From the NCBI GenBank assembly GCA_020832925.1, contig JAJHRF010000009.1, positions 1 to 50,501 of the forward strand: a stretch of DNA of 50,501 nt, read 5' to 3'. The notes below the pieces were generated by a model. That model worked only from the letters and a program-made list of their open reading frames with translations, did not search any database and was not told the origin of the DNA. Origin of the DNA: Desulfurococcaceae archaeon (GTDB lineage Archaea > Thermoproteota > Thermoprotei_A > Sulfolobales > Ignisphaeraceae). Positions 1 through 7,460 of the stretch are shown in pieces. The position numbers and the translations under genes are program-made. The first letter of the stretch is position 1; every line of letters starts with the position of its first letter.

Positions 1-76
1 TGGCGTTGGGCTCGACCGGGGCCCATGGGGTGTGGGTGAAGCTAGTGAACCCACATCGAGGCCCAACCCCCTAACA
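1..76. other. GC-rich structured stretch, possible partial ncRNA
   Basis: This stretch is far richer in G and C than its surroundings. In hyperthermophiles with AT-rich genomes that usually marks structured RNA. Bases 5-15 pair with 56-67 (one bulged G), and an inner hairpin pairs GTGGGT (32-37) with ACCCAC (49-54) around an 11-nt loop. The outer helix runs to the window edge, so the RNA may be cut off. I saw no tRNA T-arm, no SRP UGUAAC motif and no RNase P signature. The strand cannot be decided. It could equally be the conserved end of a mobile element. Confidence 0.3.
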
Positions 77-101
77 GAAATACAAATATTTACAAATACC
101 A

Positions 102-476
102 TCAAGTACCGTTAGAGGGGAAACGCTGAGTTTCTATGTGTATCATTTTTCTACACATTTTTTTGTATTGTTCGAAATTTGTTGAATCTGCTATATGTAT
201 CTCTACTGGTGCATCCCATGGTAATTGATATAGATCTATAGCTTTCTCGATAATATCTATATAAAGTTTTTTCTTTGTTTCGCTATCTAGAATTTTTGAA
301 GGTATAGCGATTAGGATAGCTATATCGCTGTAGATAGTAGTTCTATTCTCAGCAATACTCCCAATAACATATACCTTTGCTTCTGGGATAAGATCTTTAA
401 CAGCTTTAGCAATTTTCTCAGCATATTCTCTCCATCTCTTCAAATGTTCGAAATGATATTTAACCCAGTTTGACAT
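102..476 (-). CDS. MNT-type nucleotidyltransferase (antitoxin of a HEPN/MNT pair)
   Basis: This 124-residue protein has the minimal nucleotidyltransferase fold. The G39-S40 turn is followed eleven residues later by S50-D51. In the family MNT partners neutralise HEPN ribonucleases, in MntA by adding AMP to the toxin. The usual S-D-x-D motif reads S-D-I-A here, so the second metal-binding aspartate is replaced by Ala53 and activity may be altered or lost. The gene overlaps the upstream HEPN gene by 17 nt, so the two are probably translated together. The fold and pairing are clear; the catalytic state is inferred from one motif. Confidence 0.82.
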   Translation of the reverse strand: MSNWVKYHFEHLKRWREYAEKIAKAVKDLIPEAKVYVIGSIAENRTTIYSDIAILIAIPSKILDSETKKKLYIDIIEKAIDLYQLPWDAPVEIHIADSTNFEQYKKMCRKMIHIETQRFPSNGT

Positions 477-879
477 TCTTCACAACCTCTTCAAGAATAC
501 CGATAAGTTTTGCTGCAACATCTATAACATCTCTAGCTTCATCAAAACTATAGTTTATCTCACCATACCTACTCGTAGTATATGCTTCTTCAGCTAATAT
601 AAAAATTCTTCTATAATTATTAACAAATTCAACAAGTTTATCAGCAATATTACTAAATCCATGTCTTCTCAACTCTCTGATGAGAATCGATAAAAGTTCT
701 CCCAACCTATGACCACGAATAATATCTCCGAAAAGTTCGTAGTGAACAGCTTTTATATATAGTTGCATAGCTTGTTCAACAAAGAAAATAGCTAGATCAG
801 AATCATCAACAATTTTCGCTTCTTTTAAGAATAGCATAGTTCTATACTTCAACTTCTCTACAACTATACCACTCAACAA
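460..879 (-). CDS. HEPN-domain protein (toxin of a HEPN/MNT pair)
   Basis: This 139-residue, all-helical protein matches the HEPN family. Its second helix carries the F-x-x-E-Q-A-x-x-L-x-x-K-A pattern at about residues 32-44, and a late R-Y-G motif lies near residue 104. It is first in a two-gene unit with the MNT gene and overlaps it by 17 nt. HEPN proteins in such pairs are usually metal-independent RNases. The strict R-x4-H catalytic motif of the HepT subgroup is not visible here, so this is a classical HEPN protein whose nuclease activity is uncertain. Confidence 0.82.
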   Translation of the reverse strand: MLSGIVVEKLKYRTMLFLKEAKIVDDSDLAIFFVEQAMQLYIKAVHYELFGDIIRGHRLGELLSILIRELRRHGFSNIADKLVEFVNNYRRIFILAEEAYTTSRYGEINYSFDEARDVIDVAAKLIGILEEVVKNVKLG

Positions 880-993
880 GTATCTACCTTATCTACAGAG
901 TAGTTACTTCAACTTAATATTTTCAGAACACATCTTTAACTAGTTTAGATACAAATTTTTGATTAAAAATTAATTCAAAGAGGATATAGTTTT

Positions 994-1161
994 CTACATC
1001 TCTTGCTCTTCTTCTTCCTCTTCTTCTTCACCACACTCTTGTATACATTCGTTGTATGTTTCTAAACATTCTCTTTCTTTATTTGGTTGTATTTTTAGAC
1101 ACATACTGTATAGCGATTTACATTCTTCTACACACTCTGAGTACCATGATGATATAGGCAT
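994..1161 (-). CDS. 55-residue twin-CX3C miniprotein with poly-Glu tail
   Basis: This short reading frame starts at ATG 1161, preceded by a purine-rich GGGAAG, and an upstream in-frame TGA rules out a longer start. It has six cysteines in a mirror-like pattern: C10-x3-C14-x6-C21, then C32-x6-C39-x3-C43. Eight consecutive glutamates and a QEM end follow. There is no signal peptide. The spacing resembles a helical hairpin closed by paired CX3C motifs (small-Tim or CHCH-like), or a metal-binding hairpin. I recognise no family. The regular cysteine layout and acidic tail argue that it is genuinely coding. It lies on the same strand as the HEPN/MNT pair, 114 nt upstream of it. Confidence 0.62.
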   Translation of the reverse strand: MPISSWYSECVEECKSLYSMCLKIQPNKERECLETYNECIQECGEEEEEEEEQEM

Positions 1162-1341
1162 AAACTTCCCTTTGCTAGGTCTTCAAGTCTTTTTATTTAA
1201 AGGTTGTATATATGTTATTCTAGATATAGAGTTCTTTTACCTATAGTCTACTCTAATATATATACTCACTTAGTGTGAATCACTTTCTGTGAGTTACCCT
1301 TTAAAAACATGAAATACGACATCTATATCGAGGTGGAATAA

Positions 1342-1863
1342 ATGGTAAATAAATACCTAGTTTTAGCAATAGTAGCTGCAGTAGCTTTAGCAACAGTAAT
1401 ATCTATAGCAACATTTACATATGCTCAGAGCAACGGTGTCAACAAACCATCACTACTGCCTTGCAGAAAAGGTAATGTAACAAAAGTATGGATACCATTT
1501 GTATGGCGTTGGAGAGGCTTTGGTTGGGGTGCTAAGGTTAGGGGGTTGGAAATAGTTGTTAGCGATGAATTTAAACAGAAAGTTGTATCAATACTTGAAT
1601 CAGATTCAGATACAGCATCACTCTTAAGCCAAGGATACAATATTACCCATATAAAACCTGTGGTAACGATGATTGTAGGTGGTGATGGTACAGTAACATT
1701 TAAAGCTACGAAAGCTATTGTTGAGCTACGCAATGGTAAAGGAGGTAGAGCTGTAGTCTACGTAGATGTTGAAGGAGGTAAAGTGTTAGCTATATACAAA
1801 TTTGAAGCTGTTGTGAAAACAGCTAAAACAACTACACCAACAACACCATCTTCCTCAGCTTAA
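1342..1863 (+). CDS. Secreted protein of unknown function
   Basis: This 173-residue protein has a clear N-terminal signal peptide: Lys near the start, a hydrophobic stretch at about residues 5-26, and likely cleavage after Y-A-Q at about 27-29. The mature part is about 145 residues, beta-rich, with an alternating hydrophobic pattern in residues 105-155. It ends in a Thr/Pro/Ser-rich tail that may be glycosylated or act as a spacer. A TATA-like CTTTAAAAAC at 1299-1308 and a GAGGTGG ribosome site at 1330-1336 support the start. I recognise no family. It lies convergent to nikR. Confidence 0.72.
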   Translation: MVNKYLVLAIVAAVALATVISIATFTYAQSNGVNKPSLLPCRKGNVTKVWIPFVWRWRGFGWGAKVRGLEIVVSDEFKQKVVSILESDSDTASLLSQGYNITHIKPVVTMIVGGDGTVTFKATKAIVELRNGKGGRAVVYVDVEGGKVLAIYKFEAVVKTAKTTTPTTPSSSA

Positions 1864-1968
1864 GCATATGTCTATGAATACAAAACTTTGAGTTAAACCA
1901 AAAATCTTTTTTAATTATTTCTTAAGTTTGTTCAAGACCAAGGTTTACATAAAATGGATGTTTTTCTA

Positions 1969-2385
1969 TCATTGTCTAGGTATTAACGTAAGTCTAACTA
2001 GTTTAACCCCTTTAATCTTCTCGATACTGCTTACAAACTTCTTTATCGTATCTGAAGAACCTCTAACGATTATCATCAGTAAACAGTTTCTCTCATCGAG
2101 ATGCACATGCATAGAAGAGATAACTATAGATAAGAATCTATGCTGAATATCTGTAAGTTCTTCATCAACATTGCCTACTTCATGATCATATAGAACACCT
2201 ATAGCCCCTACAACTTCGCCACCTATTCTCCAGCTATGCTCAGCTATAAATAACCTTATAGATTCTTGAACTATTCTCGATAGAGTATCGATCCCCATAT
2301 CCTTCATAATCTCTAGCAATTTCTCAGCTAAATCTTTTGGAATATATACTCCTACCCTAAGAGGTTTCGAAACTTCTCCATCCAC
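1969..2385 (-). CDS. nikR: NikR, nickel-responsive transcriptional regulator
   Basis: This 138-residue protein has an N-terminal ribbon-helix-helix DNA-binding domain (about 1-50) and a C-terminal ACT-like metal-sensing domain. The nickel ligands His82, His93, His95 and Cys101 are present with the same spacing as His76, His87, His89 and Cys95 of Escherichia coli NikR, and the M-H-V-H motif is intact. It is divergent from the metal-chelate ABC importer that starts at 2490. That suggests it represses the importer when nickel is sufficient. The metal assignment follows from conserved ligands; the target genes are inferred from position. Confidence 0.9.
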   Translation of the reverse strand: MDGEVSKPLRVGVYIPKDLAEKLLEIMKDMGIDTLSRIVQESIRLFIAEHSWRIGGEVVGAIGVLYDHEVGNVDEELTDIQHRFLSIVISSMHVHLDERNCLLMIIVRGSSDTIKKFVSSIEKIKGVKLVRLTLIPRQ

Positions 2386-2456
2386 CCAACTCCACCAACA
2401 GTATATTAGTTCATTACTGAGATATTATAGTTTCTCTTTAGAAAAGCTTATAAAGA

Positions 2457-2485
2457 GTGCACCTTATAAAACTTAGGTGGTGCAC
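2457..2485. promoter_or_regulatory. Candidate NikR operator between nikR and the ABC importer
   Basis: An inverted repeat GTGCACC (2457-2463) and GGTGCAC (2479-2485) flanks a TATA-like TTATAAAA. The overall span of 29 bp is close to the 28-bp span of the E. coli NikR operator (6-16-6). The right arm overlaps the ribosome site of the gene starting at 2490, so part of the symmetry could be coincidental. Similar GTGCAC boxes occur at 6188 and 46285. Confidence 0.4.
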
Positions 2486-2489
2486 AGAT

Positions 2490-3638
2490 ATGGTGAAGAA
2501 AGTAGCTATAGTGGTTACAGTTATTGTTATAGTTTTAGTGTTGTCTGTAGCTATATTTATAAGCTATAGAAATCTTTTCATTATCAAAAGTTCTGAAGAA
2601 TCCCCAGGTTATGTAGTTGTTACTGATTTTGTTAATCGTACTGTGAGAATAGTTAAGGATATAAGAAGAGTTGTAGCTATAGGTCCAGGAGCTTTAAGAC
2701 TTGTAGCATACCTTAATGCTTTAGATATGGTTGTAGGTGTTGAAGAAATAGAGCAAAGAGGATCAGTAGTTGGTAGAGATTACGCTATGGCTTATGGAGA
2801 TCTACTCAAGAATCTACCAGTAGTTGGTCCCGGTGGACCAAGATCAGCTCCAGATCCTGAGAAGATTAGATCTGTAAAACCTGATCTAGTTATAATGTCT
2901 AGAACTTATGTAGATCTCTACAACCCTGATAGACTTTCAGAAGAAGTTGGAGCACCTGTTATTGTTGTTGATTATGGGGTTGCTGGGTATCTTGATATAG
3001 ATTCTTTGAAGAATGCTTTAAGAATGCTTGGTCTAGTTCTTGGGAAAAGTGGGAGAGCTGAAGAGCTTTGCAGATTTATCGATAGTATTGTATACGATTT
3101 AAGGAATAGAACAGCAGGTATAACTGTGAAACCAAGTGTTTATATAGGAGCTGTTTCCTATAAAGGTAAACAGCCATTCACATCTTCACAAATAAGTTTC
3201 CCACCACTTATACTTCTAAATACCAAATCTATAGTTGATGATGTTGGGGGTAAGCAGGGGTTTATATCGATAGACTTCGAATATCTATTGAGTAGACAAC
3301 CAGATGTTATATTTATAGACTTGAATAATCTCGATGTTGTTCTCGACGACTATAATAAAGACCCTAGTAAATACTGTGCTTTGAAAGCATTCAAAGAGGG
3401 GAAACTCTACTCTATACTACCTTTCAACTACTACCATACTAATATAGCAACAGCATTTGCAGATGCTTACTACATAGGGAAAATTCTGTACCCAGATAGA
3501 TTTAGTGATGTGGATCCTATTCAGAAAGCTAACGAGATATTCAGAGTTTTCCTAGGGAGGGAGCTTTACAAAGATTTCGTAGAAGGTTTTGGAAGAGGTT
3601 TTGGTTCTCTAAAAGATTTATTTACATGTAGTAGGTAA
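2490..3638 (+). CDS. Metal-chelate ABC transporter, substrate-binding protein (BtuF/FepB type)
   Basis: This 382-residue protein begins with a positively charged start and a transmembrane or uncleaved signal segment (about residues 4-24). The periplasmic-binding fold of the iron-siderophore, cobalamin and metal-chelate family (PF01497) follows. ATG 2490 is chosen over the upstream in-frame GTG because GGTGG lies about 10 nt before it and a gene start at 2457 would overlap the promoter. It captures the ligand outside the membrane and delivers it to the permease encoded 5 nt downstream. The ligand is unknown; the divergent nikR favours a nickel complex. Confidence 0.85.
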   Translation: MVKKVAIVVTVIVIVLVLSVAIFISYRNLFIIKSSEESPGYVVVTDFVNRTVRIVKDIRRVVAIGPGALRLVAYLNALDMVVGVEEIEQRGSVVGRDYAMAYGDLLKNLPVVGPGGPRSAPDPEKIRSVKPDLVIMSRTYVDLYNPDRLSEEVGAPVIVVDYGVAGYLDIDSLKNALRMLGLVLGKSGRAEELCRFIDSIVYDLRNRTAGITVKPSVYIGAVSYKGKQPFTSSQISFPPLILLNTKSIVDDVGGKQGFISIDFEYLLSRQPDVIFIDLNNLDVVLDDYNKDPSKYCALKAFKEGKLYSILPFNYYHTNIATAFADAYYIGKILYPDRFSDVDPIQKANEIFRVFLGRELYKDFVEGFGRGFGSLKDLFTCSR

Positions 3639-3643
3639 TCACT

Positions 3644-4684
3644 ATGTCTAGTTCATCAAATATTTTTCTACGTAGATACATAGCTTTAGCAGTTCTTGCA
3701 ACAATATTATTCATTTTAATACCTTTAGCATCTTCTATCGGTCTCTATAGAGTTACTTTCCTAGATATATATAAGATGCTTCTAGGCTACAATCTACCGG
3801 AGGATGAGTTTATAGCTCTATGGATAAGACTTAGACGTATATTCGTAGGAGCTATAGTCGGTGCTCTCTTAGGTGGTGCAGGAGCTATAGCTCAAGCAGT
3901 TTTCAGAAATCCTCTTGCATCCCCTTTTACTCTAGGTATATCTCAAGCAGCTGCTCTAGGAGTAGCTATAGCTCTTATAGCTGGGTATGGAGGTACAGCT
4001 ACTCAGTGGTTTATACAGTTTGCTAGACCATACATACTACCTATAGCAGCTTTCACATTAGCAATTATACAAACAGTATTAATACTACTTCTTGCGTATA
4101 GAGCTGGTTTAACTCCACAAGCACTCGTTTTATCATCTATAGCTCTATCCTTTTTATACCAAGCAATTCTAGCAGTACTCCAATACCTAGTTCTCAACGA
4201 GCTTCAGATAGCTACAATAGTTTTCTGGATGTTTGGAGATCTTGGTAAAGCTGGTAATACAGAGCTTCTCATCCTAGCTACAACCTTTATACCTGTAACA
4301 TTGGCTTACATGCTTATGAACTTAGACTTAGATCTTATAGCTATAGGGGATGAAATAGCTTATACATCTGGTTTAAACCCGAAGAAATTCAGATTTTTTG
4401 CAACAGCTATAGCAGCTCTAGGTACAGCTCTCGCAACATGTTTCGTAGGTGTACTTGCTTTCCTATGTCTTTTAGCACCACATATAGCTAGAGCAATTGT
4501 AGGTTCTTCTCATAGATACCTACTCCCAGCATCGATGATGATAAGCTCTATACTACTAATAGCTGCAGATACATTCGGTAGAACAGCTCTATCCCCGAGA
4601 ACTATACCAGCTGGGATTGTTCTATCTTTTCTAGGGGCACCTCTACTAATAGTATTGCTTCTTAGAGGGTCTAGGCGTTGGTGA
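3644..4684 (+). CDS. FecCD-family ABC transporter permease
   Basis: This 346-residue polytopic membrane protein has about nine to ten hydrophobic segments. It carries the FecCD signature around residues 76-107 (G-A-x-A-Q-x-x-x-R-N-P-L-A-x-P-x-x-L-G). It forms the channel of the importer together with the binding protein upstream and the ATPase downstream. The stop codon overlaps the start of the ATPase gene, as expected for translational coupling. FecCD permeases serve iron-siderophore, haem, cobalamin or nickel-chelate uptake, and sequence alone does not choose among these. Confidence 0.9.
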   Translation: MSSSSNIFLRRYIALAVLATILFILIPLASSIGLYRVTFLDIYKMLLGYNLPEDEFIALWIRLRRIFVGAIVGALLGGAGAIAQAVFRNPLASPFTLGISQAAALGVAIALIAGYGGTATQWFIQFARPYILPIAAFTLAIIQTVLILLLAYRAGLTPQALVLSSIALSFLYQAILAVLQYLVLNELQIATIVFWMFGDLGKAGNTELLILATTFIPVTLAYMLMNLDLDLIAIGDEIAYTSGLNPKKFRFFATAIAALGTALATCFVGVLAFLCLLAPHIARAIVGSSHRYLLPASMMISSILLIAADTFGRTALSPRTIPAGIVLSFLGAPLLIVLLLRGSRRW

Positions 4685-5436
4685 TAATAAGAGTTGTAGG
4701 GGTATCTGTTACCTACGGAAGTATAAAAGCGTTGGAGAACGTATCTCTAGAAGTTTTCCCTGGAGAAGTTGTATCTATCATAGGTCCTAACGGTAGTGGG
4801 AAAACAACTCTACTAAAAACAATAGACAGTATAGTGAAACCTATAGCAGGCTCTATATACATAGATGGAAAGAATATCTATAACTATACGAGAAGAGAAA
4901 TAGCTAAAATACTTAGCTACGTACCTCAGAGAATAGATCTTCTACAGAATACAACAGTTATAGACTTTGTTTTAACAGGTAGAAGACCTTACGCAGATTT
5001 TAGCTACAGCAAAGTAGACATAGACAAAGTTTTCGAAGTTCTTAAAATTGTTAACGCTGAACATCTAGCGTATAGAAAACTAGATGAACTAAGCGGTGGT
5101 GAACTACAGAGAATAGTTATTGCAAGAGCACTTGCATCAGAACCAAAGGTTCTCTTATTAGATGAACCAACAGCAAACCTAGACTCGAAGTACCAGGTAG
5201 AGATAATGAAGTTGATTAGAAGATTATCCAGTGAGAAAAAGGTAGCCGTCATAATGGCTATCCACGATCTTACCTCTGCTTACAGATTTTCAGATAAAGT
5301 AGTTATGATTAAGAATGGGGTTGTAGTTTCCATAGGGAAACCAGAAGATGTTATAACAGAGGATAATATTTGGAGAGTATTCGAAGTTAAAGCGAAGATC
5401 TTTAGAGAATTGAGAGCAGTTATAGTAGAGATATAG
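4678..5436 (+). CDS. ABC transporter ATP-binding protein (FepC/BtuD type)
   Basis: This 252-residue ATPase has Walker A G36-P-N-G-S-G-K-T-T44, Q-loop Gln84, signature L-S-G-G-E at 138-142, Walker B L-L-L-D-E-P at 159-164 and the switch His196. It powers the importer encoded with the two genes upstream. The start is either TTG 4678 or GTG 4681; both overlap the permease stop, and GTG is the more usual codon. It is the last gene of the operon. The FmdE-family gene faces it from the opposite strand 39 nt away. Confidence 0.92.
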   Translation: MVIIRVVGVSVTYGSIKALENVSLEVFPGEVVSIIGPNGSGKTTLLKTIDSIVKPIAGSIYIDGKNIYNYTRREIAKILSYVPQRIDLLQNTTVIDFVLTGRRPYADFSYSKVDIDKVFEVLKIVNAEHLAYRKLDELSGGELQRIVIARALASEPKVLLLDEPTANLDSKYQVEIMKLIRRLSSEKKVAVIMAIHDLTSAYRFSDKVVMIKNGVVVSIGKPEDVITEDNIWRVFEVKAKIFRELRAVIVEI

Positions 5437-5475
5437 AAAAAAGATACATACTAAGAGATTCTAGTCTCTTGAAAA

Positions 5476-6159
5476 CTATGCTATCTGTTTATATGGAATT
5501 CTTCTCAATTTCACGATACCTCTACCTATAACAGCATTAAATTCAGCACCAGCACATACAGGACATAGAGTTTCGCTATTTATCTTTACAGCTTTTGGTT
5601 CCATAACAAGTTCTCCGCATCTAGAACACCTTACACTTGGATATATAGGAGCTCTCTCAATATCTTCAAAAACCTCAACTTCTTGTATAACAAACTCATC
5701 TTCAGGTAGATCAGCCATTCTATACCCTATCTCTTCCCAAAGCTTACTTAATTTCTCAATATCTTCTCTACTACCACTCCTCTCAACAACAACTTTTCTA
5801 AAAAGCTCAAGAGCTTCTTGAGGAAAGTATTTAGATCTTAGCTTCTCTGAATCTATATAGATCCTAACCCCTTTCTTCGAATCTCTTTTAATAAGTGTTA
5901 CAGCATTTTTACCTAGATCTAGATATATTAGAGAATTGTTACCTAGTGTACAACCAGTAGCAATTTGTACACCATCAACCATACAATTGTTAACTTCTAC
6001 AATAGCTATAACCTCTTCTTCAACAGTTTCAGCAAGACCAGCTTTTCTTAATCCAAGTTTCTCCATAGCTATCTCAGATATCCTAAGCCCTAGAACAAGG
6101 AATGGACATACATGACCGTGGAACTCTTTAGCTTTCTCAATAATCTCTCTGGACACCAT
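5476..6159 (-). CDS. FmdE-family protein with C-terminal zinc ribbon
   Basis: ATG 6159 is preferred, giving 227 residues. A perfect GAGGTG ribosome site lies 9 nt before it, and the upstream in-frame GTG at 6171 is part of that site. The N-terminal half is the FmdE domain (PF02663), with H14-G-H16-V-C18-P near the start and the N-N-C-M-V-D-G and A-T-G-C-T-L-G-N motifs. The C-terminal ribbon has C-x2-C ... C-x2-C at about residues 182-210. The family is named for a subunit of formylmethanofuran dehydrogenase but is widespread in non-methanogens, where it is thought to bind metal and is often next to metal-uptake genes. It faces the ABC operon. The role here is not known. Confidence 0.85.
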   Translation of the reverse strand: MVSREIIEKAKEFHGHVCPFLVLGLRISEIAMEKLGLRKAGLAETVEEEVIAIVEVNNCMVDGVQIATGCTLGNNSLIYLDLGKNAVTLIKRDSKKGVRIYIDSEKLRSKYFPQEALELFRKVVVERSGSREDIEKLSKLWEEIGYRMADLPEDEFVIQEVEVFEDIERAPIYPSVRCSRCGELVMEPKAVKINSETLCPVCAGAEFNAVIGRGIVKLRRIPYKQIA

Positions 6160-6165
6160 ACATAT

Positions 6166-6193
6166 ACGCACCTCTCATTTTTGTAAAGTGCAC
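6166..6193. promoter_or_regulatory. GTGCAC box at the FmdE-family promoter
   Basis: On the minus strand GTGCAC (6193-6188) is followed 16 nt later by GTGCGT (6171-6166). It sits just downstream of a TATA-like TTTTTATTA and upstream of the gene start. The spacing matches the box at 46285. The second arm overlaps the ribosome site, so only the first arm is independent evidence. Confidence 0.3.
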
Positions 6194-6369
6194 TAATAAA
6201 AATTTTCATGAAAATTTTCATGAGTAGATCTAAATAGGTTTAACGATAGGACTACAGTTTACCGGAGAACCTATAATATTGTAAAACAGTTAACAGCTAT
6301 TCGGTGTTATCAAGTTTTAAATCTGTATAGTTGCTAACATTAGCTTAGCTAAAGAAGAGGGTTATATAT

Positions 6370-7296
6370 GTGAGTGTTAGAAGAAAATTGATAGGAGCTC
6401 TACTAATGTTAATAGTAGCTGTTTCGATAGTTTCTTTACTTGATATTGTTATGTTATACTTCTTGAAAGATTTAGCACAGGTATACATTATATACAGAAA
6501 TATTGTTCATGCTGTTGTAGCTCTTATCGTAGGTATCGTTATTATTCAACTTTTTGCGTCTGCAACAGTTATTTGGTTGAAGAGAGGGAGAGAAGCTTAT
6601 CTCGTAAGAAACGTTATACTAGTCTTAGGTTATATAGTTTTAGGGTTTGTTATAGCTTCTATTCTAGGGCTAAGCGGAGAATCTCTACTAGCAAGCGCAA
6701 CTTTCTCTGGTCTTGTTATAGGTCTTGCTCTACAACCTGTACTATCGAATTTCTTCTCAGGTCTCCTAATCCTCTTATCTGGCTATATAAAACCTGGTCA
6801 AGATGTTAGAATAGCTGGTGGAATACCTCTATCTCTCCTGGCTTTCCCTGCATACAAATTCTTTAGTAGAGACTATGCTATACCAAGCTTGAGGGGGAAA
6901 GTACTAGAGATAGGATTGCTCTATACAAAGATACTAGATATCGATGGTAATGTAGTTAAAATTCCTAATAATATGCTATTTAGTTCAAGTATAGTTCTAG
7001 AGGAAACTTCTGAAAGTAGAAGGGTGCAGATTAGATATGAATTTCCAGTAACATGTAGTCCAGATATAGTTCTAGCTGAACTTCATAGAGTTTTCCGCAG
7101 TATACTAAACGATTATAACCTGTATATAGAGGAGCAAAGTGATAAACAATACTACATAGTTCTACTTGTAACAACAACACCTTCAGATACAAAAACAAGG
7201 GAATTTAGATCTAAACTATTGAAAGAATTCATAGATATTCATAGAGAGCTTATCCTCAGCGGATTATGTACACAAACACAATCTTCTACAAGATGA
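6370..7296 (+). CDS. MscS-family small-conductance mechanosensitive channel
   Basis: This 308-residue membrane protein has three to four N-terminal transmembrane segments. A conserved MscS pore-lining helix and beta domain follow (about residues 105-200), including the G-L-A-L-Q-x-x-L-S-N-F-F pattern and K-P-G-Q-D-V at about 140. The C-terminal cytoplasmic vestibule domain follows. It should release osmolytes when membrane tension rises. The GTG start is preceded by GAGGG about 10 nt upstream. It is monocistronic. Confidence 0.88.
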   Translation: MSVRRKLIGALLMLIVAVSIVSLLDIVMLYFLKDLAQVYIIYRNIVHAVVALIVGIVIIQLFASATVIWLKRGREAYLVRNVILVLGYIVLGFVIASILGLSGESLLASATFSGLVIGLALQPVLSNFFSGLLILLSGYIKPGQDVRIAGGIPLSLLAFPAYKFFSRDYAIPSLRGKVLEIGLLYTKILDIDGNVVKIPNNMLFSSSIVLEETSESRRVQIRYEFPVTCSPDIVLAELHRVFRSILNDYNLYIEEQSDKQYYIVLLVTTTPSDTKTREFRSKLLKEFIDIHRELILSGLCTQTQSSTR

Positions 7297-7460
7297 AGAT
7301 GGTAACCAGATAAATCTCTAAATCAGTATTCGTTCTTCTATTTCAAGGTATATAGATTAGATTCGGGTAGAACGTTTATTTAGCAAAGTTTTTAAGCAGT
7401 ATTACCAACATTTCTAAGAATCCTAAGAATCAGTTTTGATATAGGTGATATTTAACGATT

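Noticed and set aside
1052-1246. 64-residue plus-strand frame
   Set aside because: It is antisense to the Cys-rich miniprotein at 994-1161, which has the better coding pattern.
1425-1733. 102-residue minus-strand frame
   Set aside because: Antisense of the secreted-protein gene at 1342-1863, which has a signal peptide and ribosome site.
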